Positions 53,534 to 63,392 are shown, counted from the stretch's first letter. The stretch: 64,000 bases of DNA from Flavobacteriaceae bacterium (GCA_002746415.1 NVXD01000015.1:62001-126000); one strand, 5' to 3'. The notes: a model not told the origin generated them from the sequence alone. A program made the numbers and translations.

Positions 53534-53603
53534 GTGAGCTGCAAAATACGTTAAATAACATACTAAACATAGTGTAAGTCTAGGCTGGTTGGGGTATTAA
53601 TTA

Positions 53604-53611
53604 TATCTTTG
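53604..53611 (+). promoter_or_regulatory. -7 box upstream of the IPExxxVDY gene
   Basis: TATCTTTG matches TAnnTTTG and lies 18 bases before the ATG chosen for the next gene. A suitable -33 element is not evident. Confidence 0.4.
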
Positions 53612-53629
53612 CCGCTTCTAAAAGAGGAT

Positions 53630-54094
53630 ATGGCAACAGTGCATAAAATATCTGGAAATTTCTATGAAGACTCTTTTGCCTTGATAGCGCTGCACAGTAG
53701 TATGGAAGATTATGCTTTAGCTTATGCCATTAATTTAACGTTAAACACCAGTTTTAGAAGAGCAAAAGAAGATTTGGACATATCCCAAAACATATCTTTT
53801 CCTATTTTTGAATGGCAAGATGAAGTGAATGATAGGTACTATACTTTAATTGCGAATAGCAGTAGTAAAGAAGAAAGCCAGAGTCAAGATGGTTTTTTTC
53901 AATTTGAACCTTCTTTCACCAAATATCATTTGATTCCTGAATTTAAAGAAGTGGATTATTTGTTAAAGATAGAGCAGGATGAGTTACATATTGAAGAAGG
54001 AATAATAGAATCAATTCTATCAATTCCAAGAATAATTACAGCTTATACACTTGATATAGAAAATTTAAAATCGAAAAACAACTTAATATTTTAA
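53630..54094 (+). CDS. IPExxxVDY family protein
   Basis: A 154-residue protein of a family named for the motif seen here in LIPEFKEVDYLLKI. I place the start at ATG 53630 (MATVHKISG); a TTG 21 bases upstream is in frame but falls within the likely -7 box. No membrane segment. The function of the family is unknown. It stands between rnc and pyk, three bases before pyk, as it does in other Flavobacteriia as far as I recall. Confidence 0.85.
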   Translation: MATVHKISGNFYEDSFALIALHSSMEDYALAYAINLTLNTSFRRAKEDLDISQNISFPIFEWQDEVNDRYYTLIANSSSKEESQSQDGFFQFEPSFTKYHLIPEFKEVDYLLKIEQDELHIEEGIIESILSIPRIITAYTLDIENLKSKNNLIF

Positions 54095-54097
54095 TAA

Positions 54098-55540
54098 ATG
54101 CCGACCAATAAAAAGACAAAAATAGTAGCAACCCTAGGACCTGCAACAAGCAAAAAAGAAGTGCTACGTGATATGATCAATGCTGGAGTAGATGTCTTTA
54201 GAATTAATTTTTCCCATGCAGATTATAGTGATGTTGAGGAACGAGTTAAAATGATTCGTGAATTAAGTGAAGAATTGGGTGTAAACATCTCTATCCTTGG
54301 TGACCTTCAAGGACCCAAGCTAAGGGTTGGTGTAATGGCAAGTGAAGTTGTTGTTGCTCCTGGCGATGAGATTACATTTGTTACCGGTGAACCTTTTGAA
54401 GGAAATGCGGAAAGAGTATATATGAACTACGCTTCTTTCCCTCAAGATGTAAAAGCTGGAGAAAATATCTTGTTGGATGATGGAAAGCTAATGTTTGAGG
54501 TAATTTCCACCAATGAAAAAGATGAAGTAAGAACAAAGGTGATTCAAGGAGGTCCATTAAAATCCAAGAAGGGAGTTAATTTACCCAATACCAATATTTC
54601 CTTGCCAGCGCTTACAGAGAAAGATATAAAAGATGCCATTTTTGCGGTATCCATGAAAGTGGATTGGATTGCTTTGTCTTTTGTTCGTTTTAGTCAGGAT
54701 TTAATTGATTTACAAAACCTGATAAAAGAACATACTGAACATAAAATTCCAATTATAGCCAAAATTGAAAAGCCTGAGGCAGTAGAAAATATAGATAAAA
54801 TTGTTGCATATTGTGACGGACTTATGGTTGCTAGAGGTGATCTTGGTGTGGAAATTCCGGCTCAGGAAGTACCATTGATCCAAAAGCAATTGGTGTTAAA
54901 AGCTAAGAAAGCAAGAATTCCAGTTATCATAGCCACGCAAATGATGGAAACTATGATTACAAGTCTTACACCAACAAGGGCAGAGGTGAACGATGTTGCC
55001 AACTCTGTTATGGATGGTGCAGATGCAGTGATGCTTTCAGGAGAAACTTCAGTAGGAAATTACCCGGTTCAAGTAATTGAAAAGATGGCAAGTATTCTAC
55101 AAAGTGTAGAAGGGTCAGATTTAATTACAGTACCGCACGATCCACCACATATTCGTACAAAAAGATACATTACAAAATCAGTTTGTTTCCATGCGGCCAC
55201 AATGGCAAATGAAATAGGTGCTAAAGCTATTTCTACTTTGACGAATAGTGGGTATACAGCTTTCCAAATTTCAGCTTGGCGTCCAAGCGCACATATTTTG
55301 GTTTTTACATCCAACAAAAGAATTTTAGGTCAATTAAACCTACTTTGGGGTGTTAAAGCGTATTACTATGATAGAGATGTATCTACAGATGAAACCATAG
55401 AGGACGTTAACAAGATTGCCTGTCAGAAAGGCTTTTTGGAAGAAGGCGATATGTTAATCAGTCTTGCAGCAATGCCAATGAAAGATAAGGGTATGGTAAA
55501 TACACTTAGGGTAACAGAAATAGCCAGCGGTAATTTCTAG
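54098..55540 (+). CDS. pyk: Pyruvate kinase
   Basis: The 480 residues make ATP and pyruvate from phosphoenolpyruvate. Motifs: KTKIVATLGPATS at the N-terminus, INFSHADYSD, DLQGPKLRVG, the active-site IIAKIEKPEAVENID, MVARGDLGVEI and MMETMITSLTPTRAEVNDVAN. Length and C-terminal domain (about 350-480) are usual. It is three bases after the IPExxxVDY gene, so the two are probably one transcript. Confidence 0.96.
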   Translation: MPTNKKTKIVATLGPATSKKEVLRDMINAGVDVFRINFSHADYSDVEERVKMIRELSEELGVNISILGDLQGPKLRVGVMASEVVVAPGDEITFVTGEPFEGNAERVYMNYASFPQDVKAGENILLDDGKLMFEVISTNEKDEVRTKVIQGGPLKSKKGVNLPNTNISLPALTEKDIKDAIFAVSMKVDWIALSFVRFSQDLIDLQNLIKEHTEHKIPIIAKIEKPEAVENIDKIVAYCDGLMVARGDLGVEIPAQEVPLIQKQLVLKAKKARIPVIIATQMMETMITSLTPTRAEVNDVANSVMDGADAVMLSGETSVGNYPVQVIEKMASILQSVEGSDLITVPHDPPHIRTKRYITKSVCFHAATMANEIGAKAISTLTNSGYTAFQISAWRPSAHILVFTSNKRILGQLNLLWGVKAYYYDRDVSTDETIEDVNKIACQKGFLEEGDMLISLAAMPMKDKGMVNTLRVTEIASGNF

Positions 55541-55551
55541 ATAAAAATAAA

Positions 55552-56652
55552 TTACAAGTCAAATTTTAATTGAACAGTGACAGCCTCTTTTTGGGGCTGT
55601 TTTTCTTTTTTATTAGTATTTAAGTTGGCTAAGGAAATCCCCAAAAGGCGAACTGAATTCTCCATTTTTCCCTGGTAGAGAAGCTCTTTTGCTGTTTCCA
55701 TGATTAGCTCTTTATTAGAAATAAAATAGGGTAAGGTCCTGCTTCTAGTCTGTAAGGTAAAATCACTGTATTTAATTTTTAGGGTAATGGTTTTGCCAGC
55801 CATTTTAGATTTTTTAAGTCTTTTTTCCAATTCAACAGCAATATTTTCCAGACGTTCTAGCATAAAAATTTCACTGCTCAAGTTTTCAAAAAAAGTGCGT
55901 TCTGCGCCTACGGATTTCGGAATATGGTCCGTTTTTACTGAGCTATTGTGAATACCTCTGACCACATGGTAGTAATAGCTACCGCTTTTTCCAAAATGTT
56001 GTTCTAAAAATTCAATTGATTTGGTCTTAAGGTCTTTACCAGTAAAAATACCAAGCCTGTACATTTTTTCGGTAGTGACCTTTCCCACACCATAAAACTT
56101 CCGTATTTCTAAGGTTTCTAAAAAGGGAATCACCTCTTCTGGGTTTACCGTTTTTTGCCCGTTGGGTTTGTTGATATCACTTGCAACTTTGGCTATGAAT
56201 TTATTGATGGAGATTCCTGCTGATGCCCTAAGTCCTATCTCATCATAAATACGTTGTCTGATTTCTTTGGCTAAAAGGGTAGCTGACGGATTCCCTTTTT
56301 TGTTTACCGTGACGTCCAAATAGGCTTCATCTAAGGAAAGTGGTTCTACCAAATCAGTGTACTCAAAAAAGATGGCCTTAATTTTTTTTGAAATCTCCTG
56401 ATATCTTGAAAACCTAGGTTTTACAAAAATAAGTTCGGGACAATTCTTTTGCGCTAAATACCCACTCATGGCACTTCGAACACCAAATTTTCTAGCCTCA
56501 TAACTAGCAGCGGAAACAACGCCGCGTTTTGAACCCCCACCTACAGCAACTGGTTTCCCAATAAGAGTTGGGTCATCCAATTGTTCTACGGAAGCATAGA
56601 AGGCATCCATATCTACATGGATGATTTTTCGTAAAGGAAAATCATTGGACAT
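55552..56652 (-). CDS. dinB: DNA polymerase IV
   Basis: A Y-family translesion polymerase of 366 residues. Catalytic acids lie in HVDMDAFYASVEQLD and SLDEAYLDVT; the fingers hold GVVSAASYEARKFGVRS; a helix-hairpin-helix region (KFYGVGKVTTEKMYRLGIF) and a little-finger domain follow. The C-terminal tail ends VQLKFDL, a beta-clamp-binding-like end (QLKFDL). It is convergent with pyk, 11 bases apart. Confidence 0.95.
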   Translation of the reverse strand: MSNDFPLRKIIHVDMDAFYASVEQLDDPTLIGKPVAVGGGSKRGVVSAASYEARKFGVRSAMSGYLAQKNCPELIFVKPRFSRYQEISKKIKAIFFEYTDLVEPLSLDEAYLDVTVNKKGNPSATLLAKEIRQRIYDEIGLRASAGISINKFIAKVASDINKPNGQKTVNPEEVIPFLETLEIRKFYGVGKVTTEKMYRLGIFTGKDLKTKSIEFLEQHFGKSGSYYYHVVRGIHNSSVKTDHIPKSVGAERTFFENLSSEIFMLERLENIAVELEKRLKKSKMAGKTITLKIKYSDFTLQTRSRTLPYFISNKELIMETAKELLYQGKMENSVRLLGISLANLNTNKKEKQPQKEAVTVQLKFDL

Positions 56653-56692
56653 ATGACAAAATTAAAATATATCTTTAGTTTAAATTGATAAA

Positions 56693-57091
56693 ATGAACTT
56701 AAATCAAGTTACTGTGCCTTCATTGGATGTTGCAAAGGCCATTCTATTTTATAAGAAATTAGGTTTGCAACTTATTGTACATTCTAGTCCTAATTATGCG
56801 CGGTTTTCATGCCCAGATGGCAGTTCAACCTTTTCAGTACACCAAGTTACAGAAATGGCAAAAGGAGCCGGGATATGGGTTTATTTTGAAAATACAGCCT
56901 TAGATCTTGTAGTAGCTCAATTGATAGAAAAAGGGATAAAATTTACTGAAATGCCAAATGATAAGCCTTGGTTGTGGAAAGAAGCACATTTGTTTGATCC
57001 TGATGGCAACAAGATCATCTTATTTGAGGCGGGAAAGAATAGGGAAAATCCTCCCTGGAGAATTAATGAAACATTTTTATGCAAGAAATAG
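56693..57091 (+). CDS. VOC (glyoxalase-like) protein
   Basis: The 132 residues form two beta-alpha-beta-beta-beta modules, from NQVTVPSLDVAKAILFYKKLGLQL to HLFDPDGNKIILFEA, a mark of the glyoxalase/bleomycin-resistance/dioxygenase superfamily. The usual metal position Glu near the end (LFEAG) is present, but the first His is replaced by Gln or Thr here, so metal binding is uncertain. Substrate unknown. The stop overlaps the CYTH gene start by 13 bases. Confidence 0.88.
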   Translation: MNLNQVTVPSLDVAKAILFYKKLGLQLIVHSSPNYARFSCPDGSSTFSVHQVTEMAKGAGIWVYFENTALDLVVAQLIEKGIKFTEMPNDKPWLWKEAHLFDPDGNKIILFEAGKNRENPPWRINETFLCKK

Positions 57092-57552
57092 AACGGAAAT
57101 TTTTAGTTAAAACTGATGCCTTTAAAGCTGAAGCCACATCAAGCAACTTAATTGTTCAAGGTTTTTTAAATACAAACCCTGAGCGTACTGTTAGGGTAAG
57201 AATATATGGCAAGCAAGGATACTTGACGGTTAAAGGGAAGTCTAATAAGGCAGGGACAACTCGTTTCGAATGGGAAAAAGAAATTGATGAGATCGAAGCA
57301 AAGGCACTCTTAAACCTGTGTGAAGAGGGTATTTTGGAAAAGAAAAGATATGTTACCCCCTTTGGCGCACATATTTATGAAGTAGATGAGTTTTTTGGTG
57401 ACAATGAAGGATTAATTGTTGCAGAGGTAGAATTGAATGCTGAGAATGAGTTTTTTGAAAAACCCGAATGGTTGGGAGAAGAAGTTACGGGAGATGTAAA
57501 ATATTATAACTCACAGTTAAGTAAGCAGCCATATAAAGACTGGAAGAATTAA
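57079..57552 (+). CDS. CYTH-domain protein
   Basis: The 157 residues begin with the signature EIERKFLV (ExExK) and fold as a triphosphate tunnel enzyme, with TVRVRIYGKQGYLTVKGKS and FEWEKEID providing the basic and acidic tunnel residues, and YEVDEFFG later. Such enzymes act on inorganic triphosphate or related phosphates. It overlaps the VOC gene by 13 bases; function in the pair is not known. Confidence 0.9.
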   Translation: MQEIERKFLVKTDAFKAEATSSNLIVQGFLNTNPERTVRVRIYGKQGYLTVKGKSNKAGTTRFEWEKEIDEIEAKALLNLCEEGILEKKRYVTPFGAHIYEVDEFFGDNEGLIVAEVELNAENEFFEKPEWLGEEVTGDVKYYNSQLSKQPYKDWKN

Positions 57553-57553
57553 T

Positions 57554-57949
57554 TTATTGGGCTAAATGACCTTCCTGATTAATCAAAAGAATAGGAGTTA
57601 GGTTTTTTTGATTAATAGTATTTTTCCTAAACAAAAATTTCTTTTCATAGAGTTTATGGTCTGCAAAAAAAGTAAGAAAAAATTCGTTATTTAGTACAAA
57701 TATCTCTTCTTGTAGTGGTTCAAATTTCTTAAAACTTTTAGCCTCTAAAGTGCCTAAGGCATGACGCATGGTAGCAGTTTTTTGAATTTCATTATAACCT
57801 TTGGAGACTACAATGGCCATTTCAATAATGGTATTTCTATTGTTAATTATATAAGCGTTCCAGTTTTTGTTGAGCATCTGGTCATCCCATTCATGAACAA
57901 TGGCTACATGAACATCTTTCACTATGGGAATTTCTATATCTTTTTTCAT
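57554..57949 (-). CDS. Hypothetical protein next to pheS
   Basis: A 131-residue cytoplasmic-looking protein (no signal peptide) with HVAIVHEWDDQMLNKNWNAYIIN near the start. I recognise only that it resembles conserved short proteins of Flavobacteriia. It lies nine bases after the pheS stop on the same strand and is convergent with the CYTH gene, one base apart. Probably translated from the pheS transcript. Confidence 0.7.
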   Translation of the reverse strand: MKKDIEIPIVKDVHVAIVHEWDDQMLNKNWNAYIINNRNTIIEMAIVVSKGYNEIQKTATMRHALGTLEAKSFKKFEPLQEEIFVLNNEFFLTFFADHKLYEKKFLFRKNTINQKNLTPILLINQEGHLAQ

Positions 57950-57958
57950 TGCAAAACA

Positions 57959-58978
57959 TTATAAAGCGCTCTTAAACTGCTCTAAAAATCGAATGTCATT
58001 TTCACTCAACAAGCGGATATCAGAAATTTGATGCAATAGCAATGCAATACGGTCAATTCCCATTCCAAAGGCAAATCCAGAATATTCATTAGGATCTATA
58101 CCACAATTTTCCAATACATTGGGGTCTACCATTCCACAGCCCATAATCTCTAACCAGCCCGTGCCTTTGGTCATTTTATAATCCGTTTCCGTTTCCAATC
58201 CCCAATATACATCTACCTCAGCACTGGGCTCTGTAAAAGGGAAATAAGAAGGTCTTAATCGGATTTTAGATTTTCCAAAAAGCTCCGTTGTAAAAAATTG
58301 AAGTGTTTGTTTTAAATCTACAAAAGAAACATTCTTATCTATATATAGGCCTTCAACTTGGTGAAAGAAGCAATGAGAACGTGCTGATATGGCTTCATTC
58401 CTATATACTCTTCCTGGAGAAATGGTGCGAATTGGCGGTTTATTGTTTTCCATATATCGTACCTGAACAGATGAGGTATGTGTCCGCAATAAAATATCTG
58501 GGTCTGTTTGTATAAAGAACGTATCCTGCATATCTCTGGCAGGATGGTATTCAGGCAAGTTCAATGCTGTGAAATTGTGCCAGTCGTCTTCAATCTCAGG
58601 TCCTTCAGAAACATTAAAGCCAATTCTTGAGAAAATATCAATAATTTGATTTTTAACTATAGAAATAGGATGTCTTGCGCCAATTTCCATAGGTTCCCCT
58701 GGACGGGTAAGATCTCCGTAAACACCTTTTTCTTCAACATTGTTTTCTAATGCATTTTTTAAGGAGTTGATTTTTTCAGATGCACTATTTTTCAGCTGAT
58801 TTATAGTTTGACCAAATTCTTTTTTCTGCTCATTGGGAACATTTTTAAAGTCGGCAAAAAACTCATTCAACAGCCCTTTTTTACCCAAGTATTTGATACG
58901 AAAAGCTTCAATGGCTTCTTTGTTTTTACTATTAAAGTCATCAACTATCGCTATATGTTCCTTAATCTTATCTATCAT
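57959..58978 (-). CDS. pheS: Phenylalanine-tRNA ligase alpha subunit
   Basis: The 339 residues have an N-terminal coiled coil (1-90), then the class II catalytic core: GARHPISIVKNQIIDIF, LRTHTSSVQVRYM, motif 2 (GRVYRNEAISARSHCFFHQVEG) and motif 3 (FAFGMGIDRIALLLHQI). Together with PheT (not in this window) it charges tRNA-Phe. The beta gene is not adjacent, which is common in Bacteroidota. Confidence 0.96.
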   Translation of the reverse strand: MIDKIKEHIAIVDDFNSKNKEAIEAFRIKYLGKKGLLNEFFADFKNVPNEQKKEFGQTINQLKNSASEKINSLKNALENNVEEKGVYGDLTRPGEPMEIGARHPISIVKNQIIDIFSRIGFNVSEGPEIEDDWHNFTALNLPEYHPARDMQDTFFIQTDPDILLRTHTSSVQVRYMENNKPPIRTISPGRVYRNEAISARSHCFFHQVEGLYIDKNVSFVDLKQTLQFFTTELFGKSKIRLRPSYFPFTEPSAEVDVYWGLETETDYKMTKGTGWLEIMGCGMVDPNVLENCGIDPNEYSGFAFGMGIDRIALLLHQISDIRLLSENDIRFLEQFKSAL

Positions 58979-59263
58979 GTTAAAAAATATGGAAAGGCAA
59001 ATTTAAAGTTTTATTCCCACATTGTGGGTTTAATACGTTCCCAAGTATTCTGGATGTTTATGAAATGTAAAAAATGATTTTTTCTTTAGGTTTATGACCT
59101 TGTTTAGAGGGAATTTACTGATACTAAAGGATATGGATTGTAATGGAACGCCAATAAAATTGCTGTGACTGAGGGGAGAAAGTGAATTGGCAATACTAAA
59201 AAGGCAATAAGAATGATTATCTATTAGTTACTTATCAAACAACGTAGTGGTCTTTTGTCCGTT

Positions 59264-59890
59264 CTACTCCAAGCGGTAGATTTCCATTATGTTTTTAAGG
59301 ATGCCTTCAAAATCAATCTTTAAATCAATTAATTTCCCCGTATGGATATCAAAAACCCAAGCATGCACAATTAACCCCCTCTCTCTAAATGCTCTTTGTA
59401 CCGCTGCCGTTTTTATAAGATTAATGCACTGTTCTTGAACGTTAAGTTCAACTAAACGATTGTATTTTTTATGCTCATCTTTTATTTCGTTCAATTCTTT
59501 TTTATGAAGCCTATAGACATCGCGAATATTTCTCAACCATGGGTTTAAAATTCCCATATCCTCAGATTTCAAGGCTGCTTTTACACCGCCACAACCATAA
59601 TGTCCACACACTACAACATGCTTTACTTTTAGATATTTTACGGCATAATTAATGACTGTCATCACATTTAAGTCATTGCTAATCACCATATTGGCAATAT
59701 TTCTATGCACAAAGGCTTCGCCAGGTTCTAGACCCATAATTTCTTCAGCAGTAACCCTGCTATCAGAACACCCAATATAAAGTAACTCCGGTTGTTGTCC
59801 TTTGCCTAGATTTTCAAAAAAATCTGGATTTACATCCAATTTTTCTTTGATCCACCTTTCATTATTTTTAAATACTTTATCTAGGCCCAT
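59264..59890 (-). CDS. Beta-class carbonic anhydrase
   Basis: The 208 residues show the zinc ligands in CSDSRV (Cys with the Asp-Arg pair) and in CGHYGCGGV (His and Cys). It interconverts CO2 and bicarbonate in the cytoplasm; no signal peptide. The length is typical. It stands alone between pheS and batE. Confidence 0.95.
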   Translation of the reverse strand: MGLDKVFKNNERWIKEKLDVNPDFFENLGKGQQPELLYIGCSDSRVTAEEIMGLEPGEAFVHRNIANMVISNDLNVMTVINYAVKYLKVKHVVVCGHYGCGGVKAALKSEDMGILNPWLRNIRDVYRLHKKELNEIKDEHKKYNRLVELNVQEQCINLIKTAAVQRAFRERGLIVHAWVFDIHTGKLIDLKIDFEGILKNIMEIYRLE

Positions 59891-60007
59891 GATTATTTTT
59901 TTCTAAAAATAATGTTTTTATGTTCTGTTTTCAAAGGGAAATAAATCTATTATGTAGGTTTCTGCTTAGACCTTAAAAATTGGGAGACTTGTAAATGATA
60001 AATACCT

Positions 60008-60766
60008 TTAAAAATCTTTCAACACTTTCATGTCTGTTGAAAGAATCCAACCAGTTTTTCCATCTACGATTCTAATTTTTTTCCAATCGTTTAATTGGTC
60101 CAGGACGTTTACTTTAGTGCCTTGGTGTAATCGAAAAACTTCTTCACTTCGGTCATTAGGTTCGGACTTAATGATTGTTTCTTTAGCAAACACAATGGCA
60201 GGTTGATGATTTTTAAAATCAGTATACTGTAAATAGGCCATTACTATGGTAAAAACAGATAGTATAAGAGAAACGATACTTGTGATAAATGCTATTCGCT
60301 TTTGGGTGGCATATCTAAAAAAGTAAAAAGCAATATAGGTCAATACAAACAAAAGCAATAAAGCTATAGCAACATATGCCCATTGGTCAAAAGAAAGAAA
60401 ATCGGTAAGCTTGTTATAAATTTTGGCAAAACCGGTTTCAGGCAATTTCTCAATAGCATCCAATGTCATATTCTGGGCATACCCCAAATTGGTCATGATT
60501 TCTGGGTCATTGGGTTTTAATAAAAGTGCTTTTTCATAATAATAAACGCTAGGAGCAATCTCATTTATTTTATAATAGGCATTCCCAAGGTTAAAATAGA
60601 GCTCTGAAGAATGCTCGCCGTTATCAATGATTTTAAGATAATTCTCAATGGCCTTGTTATAATCGGCCTCATTATATGCGCTAGTGGCATTATTGAACAA
60701 GGTCTCATTTTGGGCATTCCCCAAAAAAGAAATCAGGATGGCCAGTATGGTAATTAATTGTTTCAT
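60008..60766 (-). CDS. batE: BatE-like TPR and SH3 protein
   Basis: The 252 residues have a signal peptide ending FLGNAQ, tetratricopeptide repeats (about 20-115, NLGNAYYKINEIAPS), two membrane helices (about 130-150 and 160-182) and a C-terminal SH3-like domain (about 190-252, EEVFRLHQGTKVNVLDQ). It is the last of the batB-C-D-E genes, first linked to aerotolerance in Bacteroides. It lies three bases after batD. Confidence 0.9.
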   Translation of the reverse strand: MKQLITILAILISFLGNAQNETLFNNATSAYNEADYNKAIENYLKIIDNGEHSSELYFNLGNAYYKINEIAPSVYYYEKALLLKPNDPEIMTNLGYAQNMTLDAIEKLPETGFAKIYNKLTDFLSFDQWAYVAIALLLLFVLTYIAFYFFRYATQKRIAFITSIVSLILSVFTIVMAYLQYTDFKNHQPAIVFAKETIIKSEPNDRSEEVFRLHQGTKVNVLDQLNDWKKIRIVDGKTGWILSTDMKVLKDF

Positions 60767-60769
60767 ACT

Positions 60770-62548
60770 TTATAATTGTTTGTCCAAATAAGAAATCACT
60801 TCACTTGCTTTGTTATAATCATCTTGCATTTGAACATCTGAAAACGGACTGTACCTAGCCATTTCACAATTTTCTAATAGGGCTATAAATCCGTTGGTAG
60901 TTCCATCATCAACCTGCTTTTTAGATAATATGGAAGCTATTTTATCTTTGCTAAATTCTGACGTTTCTATTTTTAGTTTGGCCTTTAGATAATTGTGCAA
61001 TGCTTTTTCTAAGGCAACATAAAAGGCTTCCTTTTTACCCAAAGTTTTCTTTGCCTCTGATAGATACTTTTTAGCTAATTTATTGGCTATCCTTACCTTG
61101 TTGCCAATAACATCACTTGTATATGCTTCTCTTTTTTTCCTAAAAAGAATTAATAAAGGAATCAATAAAAGAGGTAATAATAACCAGAGGTAAAAGCATC
61201 TAGAGCCAAAAAAGTAATTGGTTCCTATAGCGCTAAGGTTGGGCTTTAATTTGATAAAACCGAAGTCGTTCCCTGTACTAACAACAGTTTGTCTGTTTGT
61301 TGCAACAGCGCCTGAAATGGATACAGCTGTATCTGATGGCCCTTCCATAACATTAACAACAATTTCATCGGAGTTTAATGTTTCATATGCTTCAGTTTTG
61401 GGATTAAAAAAACTAAAAGAGATGCTAGGGATGGGATACTTGCCCTTAAATGATGGCACCACCGTATAATTATTGCTTACTCTTCCTTGCATGCCAGAAA
61501 GTGTGGTGCGGACACCTTCATTGTGTTCTGGATCATACACCTCTAAAGAACTTGGAAAATTGGGTTCTGGTAATTGAAAAAGTTTAAGATTTCCCTTGCC
61601 ACTTACTTCAACTGTGGCTTGTAAAGATTCCGAAGCGTTTAGATGGGTTTTGCTTGTACTGACGGAAAAATTAAAATCACCAACGGCCCCACTAAAATTC
61701 GCAGGCTTTCCGGCTATTGGTAATGCTCTAACCTTAACTGTGCGTTTCCCTGCAGAAACAGTTTTGCTTGTAGATTGATAGATTCGGCCGCCAAAGAAAT
61801 CCCTTTTATTGGTAGGCACATCAACAACCACATCTAGGGATAAGGGTTCCAAATCTAGATTCCCAGTTTTTTGTGGATATAGAACTACTCTTTTTAAAAT
61901 TACATAACGGTATGTTTGCCCCTTGTACGTTGCATTTTGCGCATCGTATTTTGTTACGGGCATATCCTGACTCCAAAAATTGTTGTACTTGGGGTTGTCT
62001 AATGCTCTAAAGTTTGAGACATTGATATAGGGGCTAAAATATAGTTTGTACACTACAGTAACCGCTTCATTTAGGTAAGGGCTTGTTTTTGAAATTTCGG
62101 CTACCAGATGTAAGTTCTCGTCTGCAATATCAGCTGCAGTCATTTGGTCACTTGGCTTATCCACAGCGGCAGTCACTTCTATTTCTTTTGCCAAAGATTT
62201 GTAAACTTGCCCGCTAATTTCTATGGAAGCCTGTTTAATGGAAAATTTTCCACGTGAAGTGGGAGCCAAAGTATAAGAATATACTTTAGAATAAGTTCTT
62301 TTGCCATTTTCCCATGAGTAACTAATGGATTGGGAAGGCCCCATAAGGATTTTAAAACCTGAGAAATCGGGAGGATTAAAATTATCACCATCCTTGTTCA
62401 TGATAAAATCTACCCGCAAGCGCTCATTGATTCCAAGTTTGGCCTTACTTACCTTAAGCTCAAAATTAATACCGGTATTGTCCTGAGCTCTAACGACCAG
62501 CGCTAAGAACAATAAGGGAATAAGCAATATGTATTTTTTAATTACCAA
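60770..62548 (-). CDS. batD: BatD protein
   Basis: The 592 residues have a signal peptide ending ALVVRAQ, several immunoglobulin-like beta domains (about 25-420), one membrane helix (about 445-465, LWLLLPLLLIPLLIL) and a cytoplasmic helical tail. The start SKAKLGINERLRVDF fits the BatD (oxygen tolerance) family. It overlaps the batC stop by seven bases. It probably forms a membrane complex with BatB, C and E; its biochemical role is not settled. Confidence 0.9.
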   Translation of the reverse strand: MVIKKYILLIPLLFLALVVRAQDNTGINFELKVSKAKLGINERLRVDFIMNKDGDNFNPPDFSGFKILMGPSQSISYSWENGKRTYSKVYSYTLAPTSRGKFSIKQASIEISGQVYKSLAKEIEVTAAVDKPSDQMTAADIADENLHLVAEISKTSPYLNEAVTVVYKLYFSPYINVSNFRALDNPKYNNFWSQDMPVTKYDAQNATYKGQTYRYVILKRVVLYPQKTGNLDLEPLSLDVVVDVPTNKRDFFGGRIYQSTSKTVSAGKRTVKVRALPIAGKPANFSGAVGDFNFSVSTSKTHLNASESLQATVEVSGKGNLKLFQLPEPNFPSSLEVYDPEHNEGVRTTLSGMQGRVSNNYTVVPSFKGKYPIPSISFSFFNPKTEAYETLNSDEIVVNVMEGPSDTAVSISGAVATNRQTVVSTGNDFGFIKLKPNLSAIGTNYFFGSRCFYLWLLLPLLLIPLLILFRKKREAYTSDVIGNKVRIANKLAKKYLSEAKKTLGKKEAFYVALEKALHNYLKAKLKIETSEFSKDKIASILSKKQVDDGTTNGFIALLENCEMARYSPFSDVQMQDDYNKASEVISYLDKQL

Positions 62549-63390
62549 TCTTTTTCGTTTTTTAATTTAACGCCTTTCACTTTTTGGGCATCAATTTTTT
62601 CTTGCACCTTTTTCTCTTCATTCTGCATTGCTTCTAGCAAATTCTGTATTTGCTGAGGAGATAATTGGTTAGGTCTTTGTTGTTTCTGGTCTTTAGGTTT
62701 ATCTCCTTCATTGGGTTTTTTTTCTTCCTCTTTTTTATCCCCATCACCCTCTTTTTTATCCTCAGGTTTTTCATCACCCTTATCTCCTTCGTCACCTTTA
62801 TCCTTATTCTCGTCCTCTTTTTGGTCGCCCTCGTCATTTTTATCTTTATCCCCTTCGTCTTTGTTCTCTTCTTTATCTTCTTGGTCCTTGTTCTCCTCGT
62901 TTTTATCGTTCTTTTTTTCCTCTTCCTGTTGTTTCTTCAAAAGCTCTTTTGCCAAAGCCAAATTGTAACGGGTCTCTTCATCTGATGGGTTGTTCCGTAG
63001 CGCTTCTTTATAGGCTTCTACCGCTTTTTCATATTCCTTACTTTTCATAAACACGTTACCCATATTGTGATAAGCGCTGTGTTTTTCTGATTTACTGGAA
63101 GCGAGCTCACCCGCTTGTTTAAATCGTCCAAATGCCTCACTATAGGTTTCCTCATTGTAATAGGCATTTCCTAAATTGTAGGAAGCAGTAGCATTTTCAT
63201 TGCTTTTTGATATGGCGCGTCTATAATTTGCCTCAGCATTTATAAAATTGTTCTCTGCAATATCCTTATTGCCTTCCCAAGTAAGGTTTCTAGAAGCCTG
63301 CAGCGCTTTTTGGTCTACCTTTTCCGCATCTGTTTCTTGAGCAAAACCAAAGCATCCAAAAACAAAAATGATGTATAGTATTTTCTTCAT
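62542..63390 (-). CDS. batC: BatC-like TPR protein
   Basis: I choose the ATG at 63390 (282 residues, MKKILYIIFVFGCFGFAQE) because it gives a signal peptide and begins just past the batB stop; an in-frame ATG at 63438 would overlap batB by 46 bases. Tetratricopeptide repeats cover about 30-145 (NLGNAYYNEETYSEAFG, NMGNVFMKSKEYEKA). Residues about 150-235 are a very charged Lys/Glu/Asp/Gly tract of about 80 residues with hardly any hydrophobic residue, followed by a short conserved end (QIQNLLEAMQNEEKKVQEKI). Confidence 0.88.
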   Translation of the reverse strand: MKKILYIIFVFGCFGFAQETDAEKVDQKALQASRNLTWEGNKDIAENNFINAEANYRRAISKSNENATASYNLGNAYYNEETYSEAFGRFKQAGELASSKSEKHSAYHNMGNVFMKSKEYEKAVEAYKEALRNNPSDEETRYNLALAKELLKKQQEEEKKNDKNEENKDQEDKEENKDEGDKDKNDEGDQKEDENKDKGDEGDKGDEKPEDKKEGDGDKKEEEKKPNEGDKPKDQKQQRPNQLSPQQIQNLLEAMQNEEKKVQEKIDAQKVKGVKLKNEKDW

Positions 63391-63392
63391 AG

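Noticed and set aside
62665-62985. Plus-strand very hydrophobic frame (Phe, Leu, Ile, Val)
   Set aside because: Antisense of the Lys/Glu tract of BatC; looks like a membrane protein only through codon complementarity.
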